Source: Sphingopyxis sp. UBA6723
GTDB lineage: Bacteria > Pseudomonadota > Alphaproteobacteria > Sphingomonadales > Sphingomonadaceae
NCBI RefSeq assembly: GCF_002454115.1
Contig: NZ_DKIH01000010.1
Location: 62,001-126,000, forward strand
Direction: 5' to 3'
Length of the DNA stretch: 64,000 nucleotides
How positions within the stretch are numbered: position 1 is the stretch's first letter; each line of letters starts with the position of its first letter. Below are positions 51,377 to 59,656 of the stretch, in pieces. The translations under genes and the position numbers were made by a program. A model generated the notes under the pieces. The model did no database searches and was not told the DNA's origin. It was given only the letters and a program-made list of their open reading frames with translations.

Positions 51377-52288
51377 TCAAGGCTGTGCGAGCCGTCCGGC
51401 AGCGAAGTCGCGCGCGAGCGCGATAAAGGCTTGGAAGGCCGCCGAGGAATTGCGCCGATTGGAATAATAGAGGCACAGCGGCACCAGCGGCGGGGTCCAG
51501 TCGTCGAGAATGCGCACGAGCCGTCCCGACGCGATGTCGTCGCGTACATCGGTTTCCATGAAATAGCCGATCCCTACGCCGCTCATTACCGCGATCCGGG
51601 TCAGGGAGGCTTCGTCGAGCGTGATCGGGCCCTCGACGTCGAGTTGCAGTTCTTCGCCGCCCTTCTCGAACCGCCATCGGAACAATGCGCCATTGGGAAG
51701 CCGTACGCGAACGCAGGGATAAGTGAGCAGCTCCTGCGGCACTTGGGGGATCGCCCGATTTTCGAAGAAAGCGGGGGATGCGGCAACCGCCATGCGGCGC
51801 ATCTGACCCAGCGGTATAGCGATTGCGTCGCTTGGCACCAGATCCGCGCTGCGCACGCCCAGATCGAAACCCGCCGCCACGACATCGACAAGCCGCCCCT
51901 CGGTAACGAGGTCGATGTGAACCTGGGGATAGCGCTGCATATAGCTCAGGACCAGCGGCGCCATGATCTCGCGCGCCGCCGTTGCGAAGGCATTGATGCG
52001 CAGCGTACCGGACGGCGTTTCCTGCTGGGAGCGCACCGTATTCATCGCTTTTCGAATGTCATCGAGAGCTGGTTTGATCTGTTTGACGAAGATTCGCCCC
52101 GCATGGGTGAGCGAGACGCTGCGTGTGGTCCGATTGAATAACCGCACGGCAAGCTCCCGCTCGAGCTTGCCCACTGCATTGCTGATGGCCGTGGTCGACA
52201 TGCCGAGATCGAGCGCCGCTGCTCGAAACGAGCCGCACCGAACAATGGCAAGGACTGCCTCCAATTCAATCAGCGAATGGCGAGTCAT
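51377..52288 (-). CDS. LysR family transcriptional regulator
   Basis: 303 aa: N-terminal winged HTH (residues 1-60; CGSFRAAALDLGMSTTAISN, LERELAVRLFNRTTRSVSLT) and C-terminal periplasmic-binding-like effector domain (about 90-300). GGAGAT sits before ATG 52288. Divergent from the SnoaL-like/SDR pair 96 bp away, the usual position for a LysR activator or repressor of those genes. Confidence 0.92.
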   Translation of the reverse strand: MTRHSLIELEAVLAIVRCGSFRAAALDLGMSTTAISNAVGKLERELAVRLFNRTTRSVSLTHAGRIFVKQIKPALDDIRKAMNTVRSQQETPSGTLRINAFATAAREIMAPLVLSYMQRYPQVHIDLVTEGRLVDVVAAGFDLGVRSADLVPSDAIAIPLGQMRRMAVAASPAFFENRAIPQVPQELLTYPCVRVRLPNGALFRWRFEKGGEELQLDVEGPITLDEASLTRIAVMSGVGIGYFMETDVRDDIASGRLVRILDDWTPPLVPLCLYYSNRRNSSAAFQAFIALARDFAAGRLAQP

Positions 52289-52384
52289 TATCCCGATCTC
52301 CGTGATACCCCATGCCGATTTGTCCCGATTATCAGGCGACAAGTCCATCGCTAATTATGTCTCGTCACGATCGAGGAGATGAAA

Positions 52385-52714
52385 ATGTCAGTGGACCTAC
52401 CCAAACCCATCGCCGACTATGTCGAGGCAAATGCCCGTCTCGATATCGACGGCATGCTGAAGCCTTTTCTGCCCGACGCTGTCTTCATCGACAACGGCAA
52501 GCATTTCGAGGGGCAGTCGGCAATCCGCCAGTTGTTCGAAGAAGAAGTGATCCCGGTCAAAGCCATCTTCGTGCCCGATGCCGTTCGGGAAGAAGGCGGC
52601 GATGTTGTCGTGGAGGGGCCCGCACATGGTGACTTCCCGGGCAGTCCGCTCCGTTTCACCTATCGCTTCACGCTGGTGCACGGCGCCATCAAAACCCTGG
52701 AGACCACCGTATGA
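52385..52714 (+). CDS. SnoaL-like NTF2-fold protein
   Basis: 109-aa small cone-fold protein: YVEANARLDIDGMLKPFLPD at the N-terminus, FEGQSAIRQLFEEEVIPV mid-protein, FTYRFTLVHGAIKTLETTV at the end. It resembles ketosteroid-isomerase/SnoaL-type small proteins. ATG 52385 has GAGGAG 6-7 bases upstream; ATG 52379 directly abuts it. Its stop overlaps the SDR start (ATGA). Regulated in all likelihood by the divergent LysR protein. Confidence 0.8.
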   Translation: MSVDLPKPIADYVEANARLDIDGMLKPFLPDAVFIDNGKHFEGQSAIRQLFEEEVIPVKAIFVPDAVREEGGDVVVEGPAHGDFPGSPLRFTYRFTLVHGAIKTLETTV

Positions 52715-53499
52715 GCATCAAGGCAGACCCCACCGAGTTCGCGGGCAAGCGCGTCGTCGTCAGTGGTGGAACCAAGGGCCTAGGCCGCGCCACAGTCGAG
52801 CGCTTCCTTGCCGGCGGAGCCCGTGTTGTCACAGCCGCCCGCGCGATCAAGGATCCGATCGAGGGCGTTGAATATGTCCAGGCCGACCTGACGACTGCGG
52901 AGGGCGGCGAAACGCTGGCCAAGGCGGCGCTCGAACGGCTGGGCGGCATCGATATTCTCGCCCATGTTGTCGGAGGTTCGGCTTCGCCGGCGGGTGGCTT
53001 CGCCGCGCTGACGGACGACCACTGGCTCGCCGAGTTGAACCTCAATCTCTTGGCGACCGTCAGGCTCGATCGGCTGCTGATCCCGCAGATGCTCGAGCGG
53101 GGCAGGGGCACCGTGGTGCACGTCACCTCGATCCAGTCCGTCCTGCCGCTGCCTGAGTCCACCACCGGCTATGCCGCGGCCAAGGCCGCGCTGAGAACCT
53201 ACAGCAAATCCATTTCGAAGGAGCTCGGTCCCAAGGGTGTGCGGGTCAACGCCGTCTCGCCGGGATGGATCATGACCGAGGCCACCGGCGACTTTCTCGA
53301 AATGCTTCGAGCAGCCAATGGCGGTACGATCGAGGACACGCGCCAGTCCGTGCTCGATGCCCTCGGCGGAATCTCGATCGGGCGGGGTGCCGAGCCCGAA
53401 GAGGTGGCCGACCTCATCGCCTATCTCGCCTCGGACCGGGCCGCTGCAATCCACGGCGCCGAGTTCGTCATCGATGGCGGGACCATCAGCACCGTCTGA
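52711..53499 (+). CDS. SDR family oxidoreductase
   Basis: 262-aa short-chain dehydrogenase with a modified cofactor motif SGGTKGLGRATV, HVVGGSASPAGGF in place of the usual NNAG, VTSIQSVLP and active-site YAAAK. The atypical HVVGG segment occurs in SDRs that pair with NTF2-like partners. Coupled to the SnoaL-like gene. Substrate unknown. Confidence 0.9.
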   Translation: MSIKADPTEFAGKRVVVSGGTKGLGRATVERFLAGGARVVTAARAIKDPIEGVEYVQADLTTAEGGETLAKAALERLGGIDILAHVVGGSASPAGGFAALTDDHWLAELNLNLLATVRLDRLLIPQMLERGRGTVVHVTSIQSVLPLPESTTGYAAAKAALRTYSKSISKELGPKGVRVNAVSPGWIMTEATGDFLEMLRAANGGTIEDTRQSVLDALGGISIGRGAEPEEVADLIAYLASDRAAAIHGAEFVIDGGTISTV

Positions 53500-53715
53500 G
53501 GGTGCCGCCCGGCGCTCGGCCCCCTTCTGAGGGCGGACGTCGGCATGCGGACGACGGCAAGCAACCGCTGCCTGCTGCCGTCATCCGGGCAAAGCAAGTT
53601 TCGCCACGATGGACGCGGTCCTGGCCCGCCAAGCCGCCCGGCGCAATATTTGCAATCGGCGGCGAGGCGCCAGACGCGGCAGGTGCGCCGACTAGGCAGG
53701 ACGGCAATCCAGGCT

Positions 53716-53958
53716 ATGGCCAGCACAATCGTCGATATCCGGAAGTCGCTTGAGGCCTCGCAGCTCAGTGGGAGCGAGCCGGCCGCGGAAATGATCTGTC
53801 AGGCGCTTGAGCGTGTGACCATCGTCTATGCCCCCGATGCCCCGGAAGAGTTTATGCTGAAAGTGAACGGCAAACTCGACGCATTCACCCGGCGCACGGC
53901 CAAAGAAGGAATATGCGTAACGATGGTAGCGGAGGAGGGATTCACACGAAAAACATAA
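53716..53958 (+). CDS. Hypothetical small protein
   Basis: 80 aa, MASTIVDIRKSLEASQLSGS... with a helical N-terminal half and a TRRTAKEGICVTMVAEEGFT end. Codon third positions are G/C-rich, consistent with real coding. I do not recognise a family. It lies between the SDR gene and the conjugation module, near the presumed element boundary. The 216 bp before it contain nothing I can identify. Confidence 0.4.
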   Translation: MASTIVDIRKSLEASQLSGSEPAAEMICQALERVTIVYAPDAPEEFMLKVNGKLDAFTRRTAKEGICVTMVAEEGFTRKT

Positions 53959-54081
53959 GATACTGATTTATAACAACGTTCTTGATCGTCGTGCCGATAA
54001 TTCCGCTCAATCCACCCCCAATTTTACCCCTTCGCGACAGGCCGTGCCGAAATATCGACAGGCCGACATGCGCGATCCCTG

Positions 54082-54315
54082 CTACGCCCGAGAACGCGGC
54101 TGTTTACAGTGTGATCGCAGAAAGGACCGCAGACTATCGACAAACACCACGGTTGCACGGCCGACCTTGGCTGCCTCGATGTCGCCGGAAGCGATGAGCT
54201 GGTAGATCTTGGATTTGCTGAGCCCCGTCATCCGTACTGCGTCGGGAATGCGAACGCTTATCGGCCCAATCGGGGGCGCGTCGTCGCCATTCGTTGCAGG
54301 CTGCCGGGCCGACAT
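54082..54315 (-). CDS. Excisionase/AlpA-like helix-turn-helix protein
   Basis: 77-aa MerR-like winged-HTH of the HTH_17/excisionase family: VRIPDAVRMTGLSKSKIYQL, ASGDIEAAKVGRATVVFVDSLRSFL. Such proteins act in excision of integrated elements or in regulation of integrase. It is the last gene of the conjugation operon, 4 bp after the DUF2274 stop. Its location beside the edge of the transfer module supports a mobile-element end. Weak ribosome-binding site. Confidence 0.8.
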   Translation of the reverse strand: MSARQPATNGDDAPPIGPISVRIPDAVRMTGLSKSKIYQLIASGDIEAAKVGRATVVFVDSLRSFLRSHCKQPRSRA

Positions 54316-54319
54316 CGGA

Positions 54320-54532
54320 CTATTTCTTACGTGCCCGGCTGAACGAGCGGTCGCTCGCCAGGAAGCCGCTAAGCATGAATGGAATGAGGTCCGGTACGGA
54401 CTCGCGTCGGCCGTAGGCCGCCTCATAGGCCTCGGCGTAGTCGTTCAGCGCTTCGATGAGATCCGGCATGACGTTGATCGTGATCTTAGCCGGCGTCCGA
54501 TCGGGCAGCCTTGGCAGCTTCAAATCAGCCAT
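54320..54532 (-). CDS. DUF2274 domain-containing protein
   Basis: 70-aa protein, MADLKLPRLPDRTPAKITIN at the start, followed by VMPDLIEALNDYAEAY and a Phe/Ser-rich end. DUF2274 proteins regularly follow trbI in trb-type integrative elements of alpha- and betaproteobacteria; role unknown, perhaps a ribbon-helix-helix-like regulator. Its start overlaps the trbI stop by 8 bp. Confidence 0.85.
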   Translation of the reverse strand: MADLKLPRLPDRTPAKITINVMPDLIEALNDYAEAYEAAYGRRESVPDLIPFMLSGFLASDRSFSRARKK

Positions 54533-55763
54533 GACGGCCTCCCCAGGGTCCGGGCAATATGATGTCTTTGTGCACGACCACCCGTAGCGGCCAGCCGGGA
54601 CGCACGCGCAAGGTCGGCTGGATATTGAGATTGCGCGTGACGAGCTGATCGCCGGCGCGCGCGCCGCTCTGCTGCGCTGACTCGCGGATCGCCCGGACAA
54701 GGTCGCTTTCGGTGCTGCCGAAGCTCAATTCAGTGCCGACGCCCAGCAGTGTCGACAGGGCGACGCCCTTCAGAAGTTGCCAAGTATGCCGGTCGATCCG
54801 GTCGGACAGACCCGCATAGCCCTGCGTATCGGTCGCCGGCACATTGTCGATACGAATCGACGAGCCGTCGGGCAGGATAATCCGCTGCCAGACGACCAGC
54901 GCACGGCTCTGCCCAAACGCTACAACGCTGTCGTAGCTGCCGATCAGCCGCGATCCTTGCGGAATGAGCAGACCGCGCCCGGTCACACTGTCATAGACGT
55001 TCTCCGTGATCTGCGCGGTGACGAGCCCGGGAAGATCCGAGTTGAGCCCGGTTATGAGGCTCGCGGCAATGATGCTGCCGGCCTGCAAGGTCCAAGGCGA
55101 TACGGACTGCGCCAGCGCGTGCGGATTGATGTCGTCGTCGCGATTGGCGTGGCCGACCAATTCGTTCTTGCGCCCCTGGGCGTTAGGATCTCGGTCAGGG
55201 TCGAGGAGCGGCTTGGCAGTCTCGGCCGATGCTGGCGGAACACTTGCATCGGTAGTCACCGGTGCAGGGGCGGCGGCGCGACCGCCGCCCGCCAATTGCA
55301 GCATGACGCCAGACTCGCGTGCGGCCTTCTGCTCAGCGGCGATGCGCTGGCGCTCGGCTTCGGCTTCCTGCGCGGCCCGGCTCACCGCATCGGCAGCGGG
55401 GTCAGGGGGAACCATCCCGCCAAGCTGCCGCTGGCGCTCGAGGATCGGCCGCCCGAGATCACCGGGAAGCGGTAGCCCGAGCTTCGGCACGTCGCCATAG
55501 CTCGTCGGCGCGCCCGCGAGCGCATCAGGCGGCGCCTTCGCGCCAACCAGCTTTTCATCGCTTCGTGCGATCAGGCTCAGGGTCGCGGGCTTGAGCGCCA
55601 GCCAGGCGACGCCGATGATCGCGGTCGAGCCGGCGGCAGCGATGGCGACGATCGCACCGCGGCGAAAACGGGTGACGCGGCCCGGCGCCGCGCGCAGAAC
55701 GAGCGTTTCGGGGTCGGCTTTGGGCGCCGCGATCGGCGCGGAAGAAGCGGTTGGATCGGTCAC
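54525..55763 (-). CDS. trbI: Conjugal transfer protein TrbI (VirB10-like)
   Basis: 412 aa. Single N-terminal membrane helix (RGAIVAIAAAGSTAIIGVAW, about 34-56), Pro/Ala-rich periplasmic linker, and C-terminal VirB10 domain (about 200-400) including IPQGSRLIGSYDS and DRHTWQLLKGVALSTLLG. It spans both membranes in the type IV secretion channel. GTG start overlapping the trbG stop (GTGA). Confidence 0.93.
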   Translation of the reverse strand: MTDPTASSAPIAAPKADPETLVLRAAPGRVTRFRRGAIVAIAAAGSTAIIGVAWLALKPATLSLIARSDEKLVGAKAPPDALAGAPTSYGDVPKLGLPLPGDLGRPILERQRQLGGMVPPDPAADAVSRAAQEAEAERQRIAAEQKAARESGVMLQLAGGGRAAAPAPVTTDASVPPASAETAKPLLDPDRDPNAQGRKNELVGHANRDDDINPHALAQSVSPWTLQAGSIIAASLITGLNSDLPGLVTAQITENVYDSVTGRGLLIPQGSRLIGSYDSVVAFGQSRALVVWQRIILPDGSSIRIDNVPATDTQGYAGLSDRIDRHTWQLLKGVALSTLLGVGTELSFGSTESDLVRAIRESAQQSGARAGDQLVTRNLNIQPTLRVRPGWPLRVVVHKDIILPGPWGGRHG

Positions 55764-56611
55764 GCGCCCCTCCCGGCCTTGCGCTGCCGGCTCTTCGGCT
55801 GGGCGGCGGTGATACGGACAATCTGCTGTTTCTTGCCGCCAAGGCGCAGCTCGGCGACACCGAACAGGCGGTCGACCACATAATAGCGGCCGGCGACGCG
55901 ATAGTTGACGAGCTGGGCCTCGCCATCCTCGCCAATCACGAACAGCGGGGGCGCCTCACCCACGGCGATCGCAGGCGAGAACTCGATGTAGGTCTGCCGC
56001 CCATCGTCGAACGCGCGCAGCGGCCGCCAGGCCGGCTTGTCGCCCGAGATCGCATAGTTGAAGTTGAGGCTTTCGACCGAGAGGCCCGACGCGATCGGCG
56101 TCGCCGCCACGGCTGCATCGCGCTGACGCCGGAGCGCGATCAGCTCGTCATGTGGATAGGTCCAGGAGATCGCCGCCATCGCGGTCGCGGGCGTGCTTTC
56201 GAGCTGGAGATGGTAGGTCCGGCGATCGGTAGCAATGACAAGGTTTGTGCGTAGGCCCGCCGAAAACGGCTTGACGAGGATGTGCACGCGCTTGCTTTCG
56301 CCGATGCCGCTGGTGGTATCGCCGACAGTCCAGCGCACGGTGTCGCCGGCGGCGACGGACACAATCGTTTCGCCCGGCTGCAAGGCAATGTCGGTGATGC
56401 GCTCGGGCGCGGCATAGAGCCGGTAGAGCACGCCTTCCGCCCAGGGATAGACCTGGACGGCATATATATATCCCGCGCTCGACGGCTCGCGCAGTGCCGC
56501 CCGGTTGGCGGCAGTGACGCGCGCGGTGGGTGACGCGGGTTCGCGGCTCTGCGCAGCGACGCCCATGGCAAGCGCCATCGCGCTCGCCGCCAGGATGAGG
56601 GCACGGATCAT
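55760..56611 (-). CDS. trbG: Conjugal transfer protein TrbG (VirB9-like)
   Basis: 283 aa. Signal peptide (MIRALILAASAMALAMGVAA), N-terminal VirB9 domain (YPWAEGVLYRLYAAPERITD, LQPGETIVSVAAGDTVRW) and C-terminal domain with NFNYAISGDKPAWRPLRAFD and VDRLF. Outer-membrane-complex component of the transfer channel. ATGA overlap with trbF. Confidence 0.93.
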   Translation of the reverse strand: MIRALILAASAMALAMGVAAQSREPASPTARVTAANRAALREPSSAGYIYAVQVYPWAEGVLYRLYAAPERITDIALQPGETIVSVAAGDTVRWTVGDTTSGIGESKRVHILVKPFSAGLRTNLVIATDRRTYHLQLESTPATAMAAISWTYPHDELIALRRQRDAAVAATPIASGLSVESLNFNYAISGDKPAWRPLRAFDDGRQTYIEFSPAIAVGEAPPLFVIGEDGEAQLVNYRVAGRYYVVDRLFGVAELRLGGKKQQIVRITAAQPKSRQRKAGRGA

Positions 56612-57450
56612 TGGTCGGTCCTTTCGGGGGATGGTGCGGCTGCGGGTTGAGCAAGGGTCGGATCGAGCGGCGAGCCCAGCGGAATGTCGGTGGGCGGCGC
56701 GACCGGGAGTGATTGTGCGGGATCGGGCACGGCCGATGGTTGCGGCGAAGGCGGCCGGTCCTGAGGCGTTTCCAGTTCGCGGCTCCAGTCGATCGCGTCA
56801 ACATAGAGACCGAGCGGGTTTTTTCGGAGCACATCGGCCAAGCGCGGCGGCTTGATCTTCACCGTGAGCATCGCCGTCCAGCGTGACGTGCTGGCGAGGC
56901 TTCCCCGCTCATATTGCTGCTCGGTCCATTTGACCTGGAAGCTCGTATCCGACGCGCGGACGACGCTCGTCACCTGCACCGAAACCGTCTTGCGCCCGAC
57001 ATCGGCGAACGGATTGGAGGTGCGGGCATATTCGCCGAGGAACAGTGACGCACGTTCGGTCGCGAAATCATAGGCTGATAGCCAGTTTTCACGCATCAAT
57101 ACCGGATCGAGCGAGCGCGCTCGAACGCCGGTGATGAACCGGCCGAGGAACCATGCGATCTGCGGATCGGTCGGCCGATAGTCCTTGGCGGCAGGCGCGA
57201 CGGCCTGTGCTTGCCCGAGTGCATCGACCTCGACCACATAGGGCACGACGCGGCTTTGCATCGATTGCCAGACCAGCGCGCCCGACAGACCAGTGGTCAG
57301 GAACAGGCCGCCGAAGGCCATCAGCCGCCAGTTCTTCGCCTGTGCGCGAGCCGAGCCGATACGCTCATCCCAAAGCTGGCCCGCTCGTTGGTAGGGTGTC
57401 TCGGGTTCGGGCGTTCGCCCATAGCGCTGCAATGCGCGTCGAAATTTCAT
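56608..57450 (-). CDS. trbF: Conjugal transfer protein TrbF (VirB8-like)
   Basis: 280 aa. YGRTPEPETPYQRAGQLWDE at the N-terminus, a membrane helix (about 44-66, MAFGGLFLTTGLSGALVWQS) and a periplasmic NTF2-like VirB8 domain (about 75-230). The C-terminus is Pro/Gln-rich and longer than usual. Assembly factor of the inner-membrane complex. It begins 3 bp after the trbL stop. Confidence 0.92.
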   Translation of the reverse strand: MKFRRALQRYGRTPEPETPYQRAGQLWDERIGSARAQAKNWRLMAFGGLFLTTGLSGALVWQSMQSRVVPYVVEVDALGQAQAVAPAAKDYRPTDPQIAWFLGRFITGVRARSLDPVLMRENWLSAYDFATERASLFLGEYARTSNPFADVGRKTVSVQVTSVVRASDTSFQVKWTEQQYERGSLASTSRWTAMLTVKIKPPRLADVLRKNPLGLYVDAIDWSRELETPQDRPPSPQPSAVPDPAQSLPVAPPTDIPLGSPLDPTLAQPAAAPSPERTDQ

Positions 57451-57453
57451 CGC

Positions 57454-58761
57454 TCAGTCCCTTTCCTTGATGTCTGGAGTGGCGCCAGCGCCGCCGCGGT
57501 CGCCGCCCTGGATTGCGTGGATCGCCATCTGGCGGCGGTGGCGAGCATTCTGGCTGGCATGAAGCTTCTGCGCCCAGGCGGGTGTTCCTTCAGCTGCGCC
57601 TATCGGCGCGGCTGCGGGGGCGGCGCCGCCGGCACGGGTGCTTCCTGCTTCCCATGCGGCGCGCTGCCCACGATCGGCGGCAGCGCTAACGCCGAGACCG
57701 CCGCTCATCCGGTTGGCAGCCGCGCCGCGCATGGCGGTCGCAACGCCGCCGAGGCCCGCGCCGACGCTGGTCGAGCCCGAGGTTTCCTGCCCGAGCTTGT
57801 AGGCAGTGGATGCGGCAGACCCCATCGATGTACCGGCGCGGATCGCGCCGAGACCGGCCCCCGCGAGACCGCGTGCCGCGCCGACGGCGCCAGCGCCTGC
57901 CATCGCAAGACCTCCGCCGGCAAGCACGGTAGTGGCGATCACCGATCCGGCGCCGAGCTGCGGCGCGCCGGCGACGAGGCCGGATGCGATTCCCGGGCCG
58001 AAGATGGAGAGGCCAAAGATCGCGAGGCTCGCGAGCATCAGCGACACGGCCTGTTCGATCGACACCTCGTCGCCGGTGATCGCACTGGTGAAGTCGGCGA
58101 AATAGTTAGAGCCGATGCCGACGATGACCGCGAGCACCATGACCTTGATGCCCGAACTGACGACGTTCCCGAGCACCCGTTCGGCGAGGAACGACGTGCG
58201 GTTCCACAGCGCAAAGGGCACGAGCACGAAGCCGGCGAGCGAAGTAAGCTTGAATTCGAGGATTGTGATGAAAAGCTGGATCGCGAGGATGAAAAAGGCG
58301 GCGATGACGACGACCCAGGCGATCACCAGCACGGCGATCTCGATGAAATTGTCGAAGAAGGCGATCGGGCCAACCAACTCCTTCGCCTGCTCGAGGAGCG
58401 GCCATGCTGCCTCGAAGCCGGTCCCGGCCAGCTTGCCGGGTCGCAATAAATCGTCAGCCGTAATCGCGCTGCCCCCTGCGGTGAGGCCGAGGCCGGCGAA
58501 GCTGCGAAAGATGATATCGGACAGTGTCGAGAAGCTGTTGAGGATCAGGGCGAAGACGCCGACATAGAGGATCTTTTTGAGGAACTTGGCGATGACGTCG
58601 TCTTCGCCGCCGAGCGCCCAGAACAGCCCGGCGAGCGTGATGTCGATGCCGATCAGGATCGTGGTCAGGAAACCGACGTCACCGCCCAACAGGCCGAACC
58701 CGCTGTCGATGTAGGAGGCGAAGGCCTCCATGAACTGATCGATGACATTCAGGTCATCCAT
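57454..58761 (-). CDS. trbL: P-type conjugative transfer protein TrbL (VirB6-like)
   Basis: 435-aa polytopic inner-membrane protein: N-terminal MDDLNVIDQFMEAFASYIDS, then about six hydrophobic segments between residues 25 and 270 (for example VLVIAWVVVIAAFFILAIQL), and a Gly/Ala-rich cytoplasmic tail with the AGAVGAARGLAGAGLG type repeats. It forms part of the channel. I start at ATG 58761; a TTG at 58824 would add 21 non-conserved residues. Confidence 0.92.
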   Translation of the reverse strand: MDDLNVIDQFMEAFASYIDSGFGLLGGDVGFLTTILIGIDITLAGLFWALGGEDDVIAKFLKKILYVGVFALILNSFSTLSDIIFRSFAGLGLTAGGSAITADDLLRPGKLAGTGFEAAWPLLEQAKELVGPIAFFDNFIEIAVLVIAWVVVIAAFFILAIQLFITILEFKLTSLAGFVLVPFALWNRTSFLAERVLGNVVSSGIKVMVLAVIVGIGSNYFADFTSAITGDEVSIEQAVSLMLASLAIFGLSIFGPGIASGLVAGAPQLGAGSVIATTVLAGGGLAMAGAGAVGAARGLAGAGLGAIRAGTSMGSAASTAYKLGQETSGSTSVGAGLGGVATAMRGAAANRMSGGLGVSAAADRGQRAAWEAGSTRAGGAAPAAAPIGAAEGTPAWAQKLHASQNARHRRQMAIHAIQGGDRGGAGATPDIKERD

Positions 58762-58897
58762 ATGGGCGGGTTCCTGCTTGAAGTTGAAAGGTGTCGCGGG
58801 GACCGGCGGCCATGAGAGGGGCAAGCCCTACGGCCCCCGCGACGAGACAGGTTCGGACCCGGGGGGAGCTGGGGGCGCGGTCCTCGCCTGCCTCAGC

Positions 58898-59650
58898 TCA
58901 TTGGCGTGGCGTGTAAGCCTTGCCGTCGCCGAGGAAGCGGCGCGTCGACTCGCGTGCCTCGCGCGCGATCTGGCCCCGCTGCGCCTGCTCGACCGATTCC
59001 GCCCGGAACTGCGCCGCCATCATTTGCTGAAGCTGGAGCTGCTGCTTGGCGGTGAGCGCGAGAAGCTGGTTCGTGGCCTGCTGCGCCTGAAGCGAGCCTT
59101 CCGCGCCCTGGCTGCGCGCGACGATGTCGGCGAGCGCCTGCGTGTCGCTCCGTACGTTGTCGACGATGCGGTTCTGGACCCCCATCGTCTGGCGAAACGC
59201 GGACATCGCGGTATCGAGTTGATCGCGTGCGCGAGCCACACGCTGATCGCGGCGGAACACCTGATCGAACTCCTGCGGGTAGAGCTGGCGGAAGCGCTCG
59301 TCGAGCTGATCGATGCGGAAGTCGACGCCCTGCGCCTGGCCCATGAGCTGGTCGATCTGCTGGAGGCGCTGGCGAAGCTCCTGAAGTTGCGGGAAATCGA
59401 TCCGGGACAGGTTCTTGCCCTGGTTGATCAGCATCTGCGCTTCGTTCTGGAGACTCTGGATCTGGTTGTTGATCTGGGCAAGCGTGCGCGCGGCGGTGAG
59501 CAGGTTTTGCGAATAGTTCGATGGATCGAACACACTGAGCTGGGCCGCGACGGGCGTCGAGGTCAACGCGATGCCGATACCGAGCGAGCCGACGGCGCCG
59601 AGCGCGAGAGCGGAGAGGCACGCATATTTGCGGATAGGGATACGGGGCAC
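58898..59650 (-). CDS. trbJ: P-type conjugative transfer protein TrbJ (VirB5-like)
   Basis: 250 aa. Signal peptide (about 1-36, ending STPVAAQ), then FDPSNYSQNLLTAARTLAQI and long coiled-coil helices rich in Gln (IQSLQNEAQMLINQGKNLSR, LQAQQATNQLLALTAKQQLQ). Minor pilin-tip-like periplasmic component. GTG start with AAGGAG 9 bases upstream. The 136-bp gap to trbL is where trbK usually lies; no trbK-like ORF is visible. Confidence 0.92.
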   Translation of the reverse strand: MPRIPIRKYACLSALALGAVGSLGIGIALTSTPVAAQLSVFDPSNYSQNLLTAARTLAQINNQIQSLQNEAQMLINQGKNLSRIDFPQLQELRQRLQQIDQLMGQAQGVDFRIDQLDERFRQLYPQEFDQVFRRDQRVARARDQLDTAMSAFRQTMGVQNRIVDNVRSDTQALADIVARSQGAEGSLQAQQATNQLLALTAKQQLQLQQMMAAQFRAESVEQAQRGQIAREARESTRRFLGDGKAYTPRQ

Positions 59651-59656
59651 GGGAAA

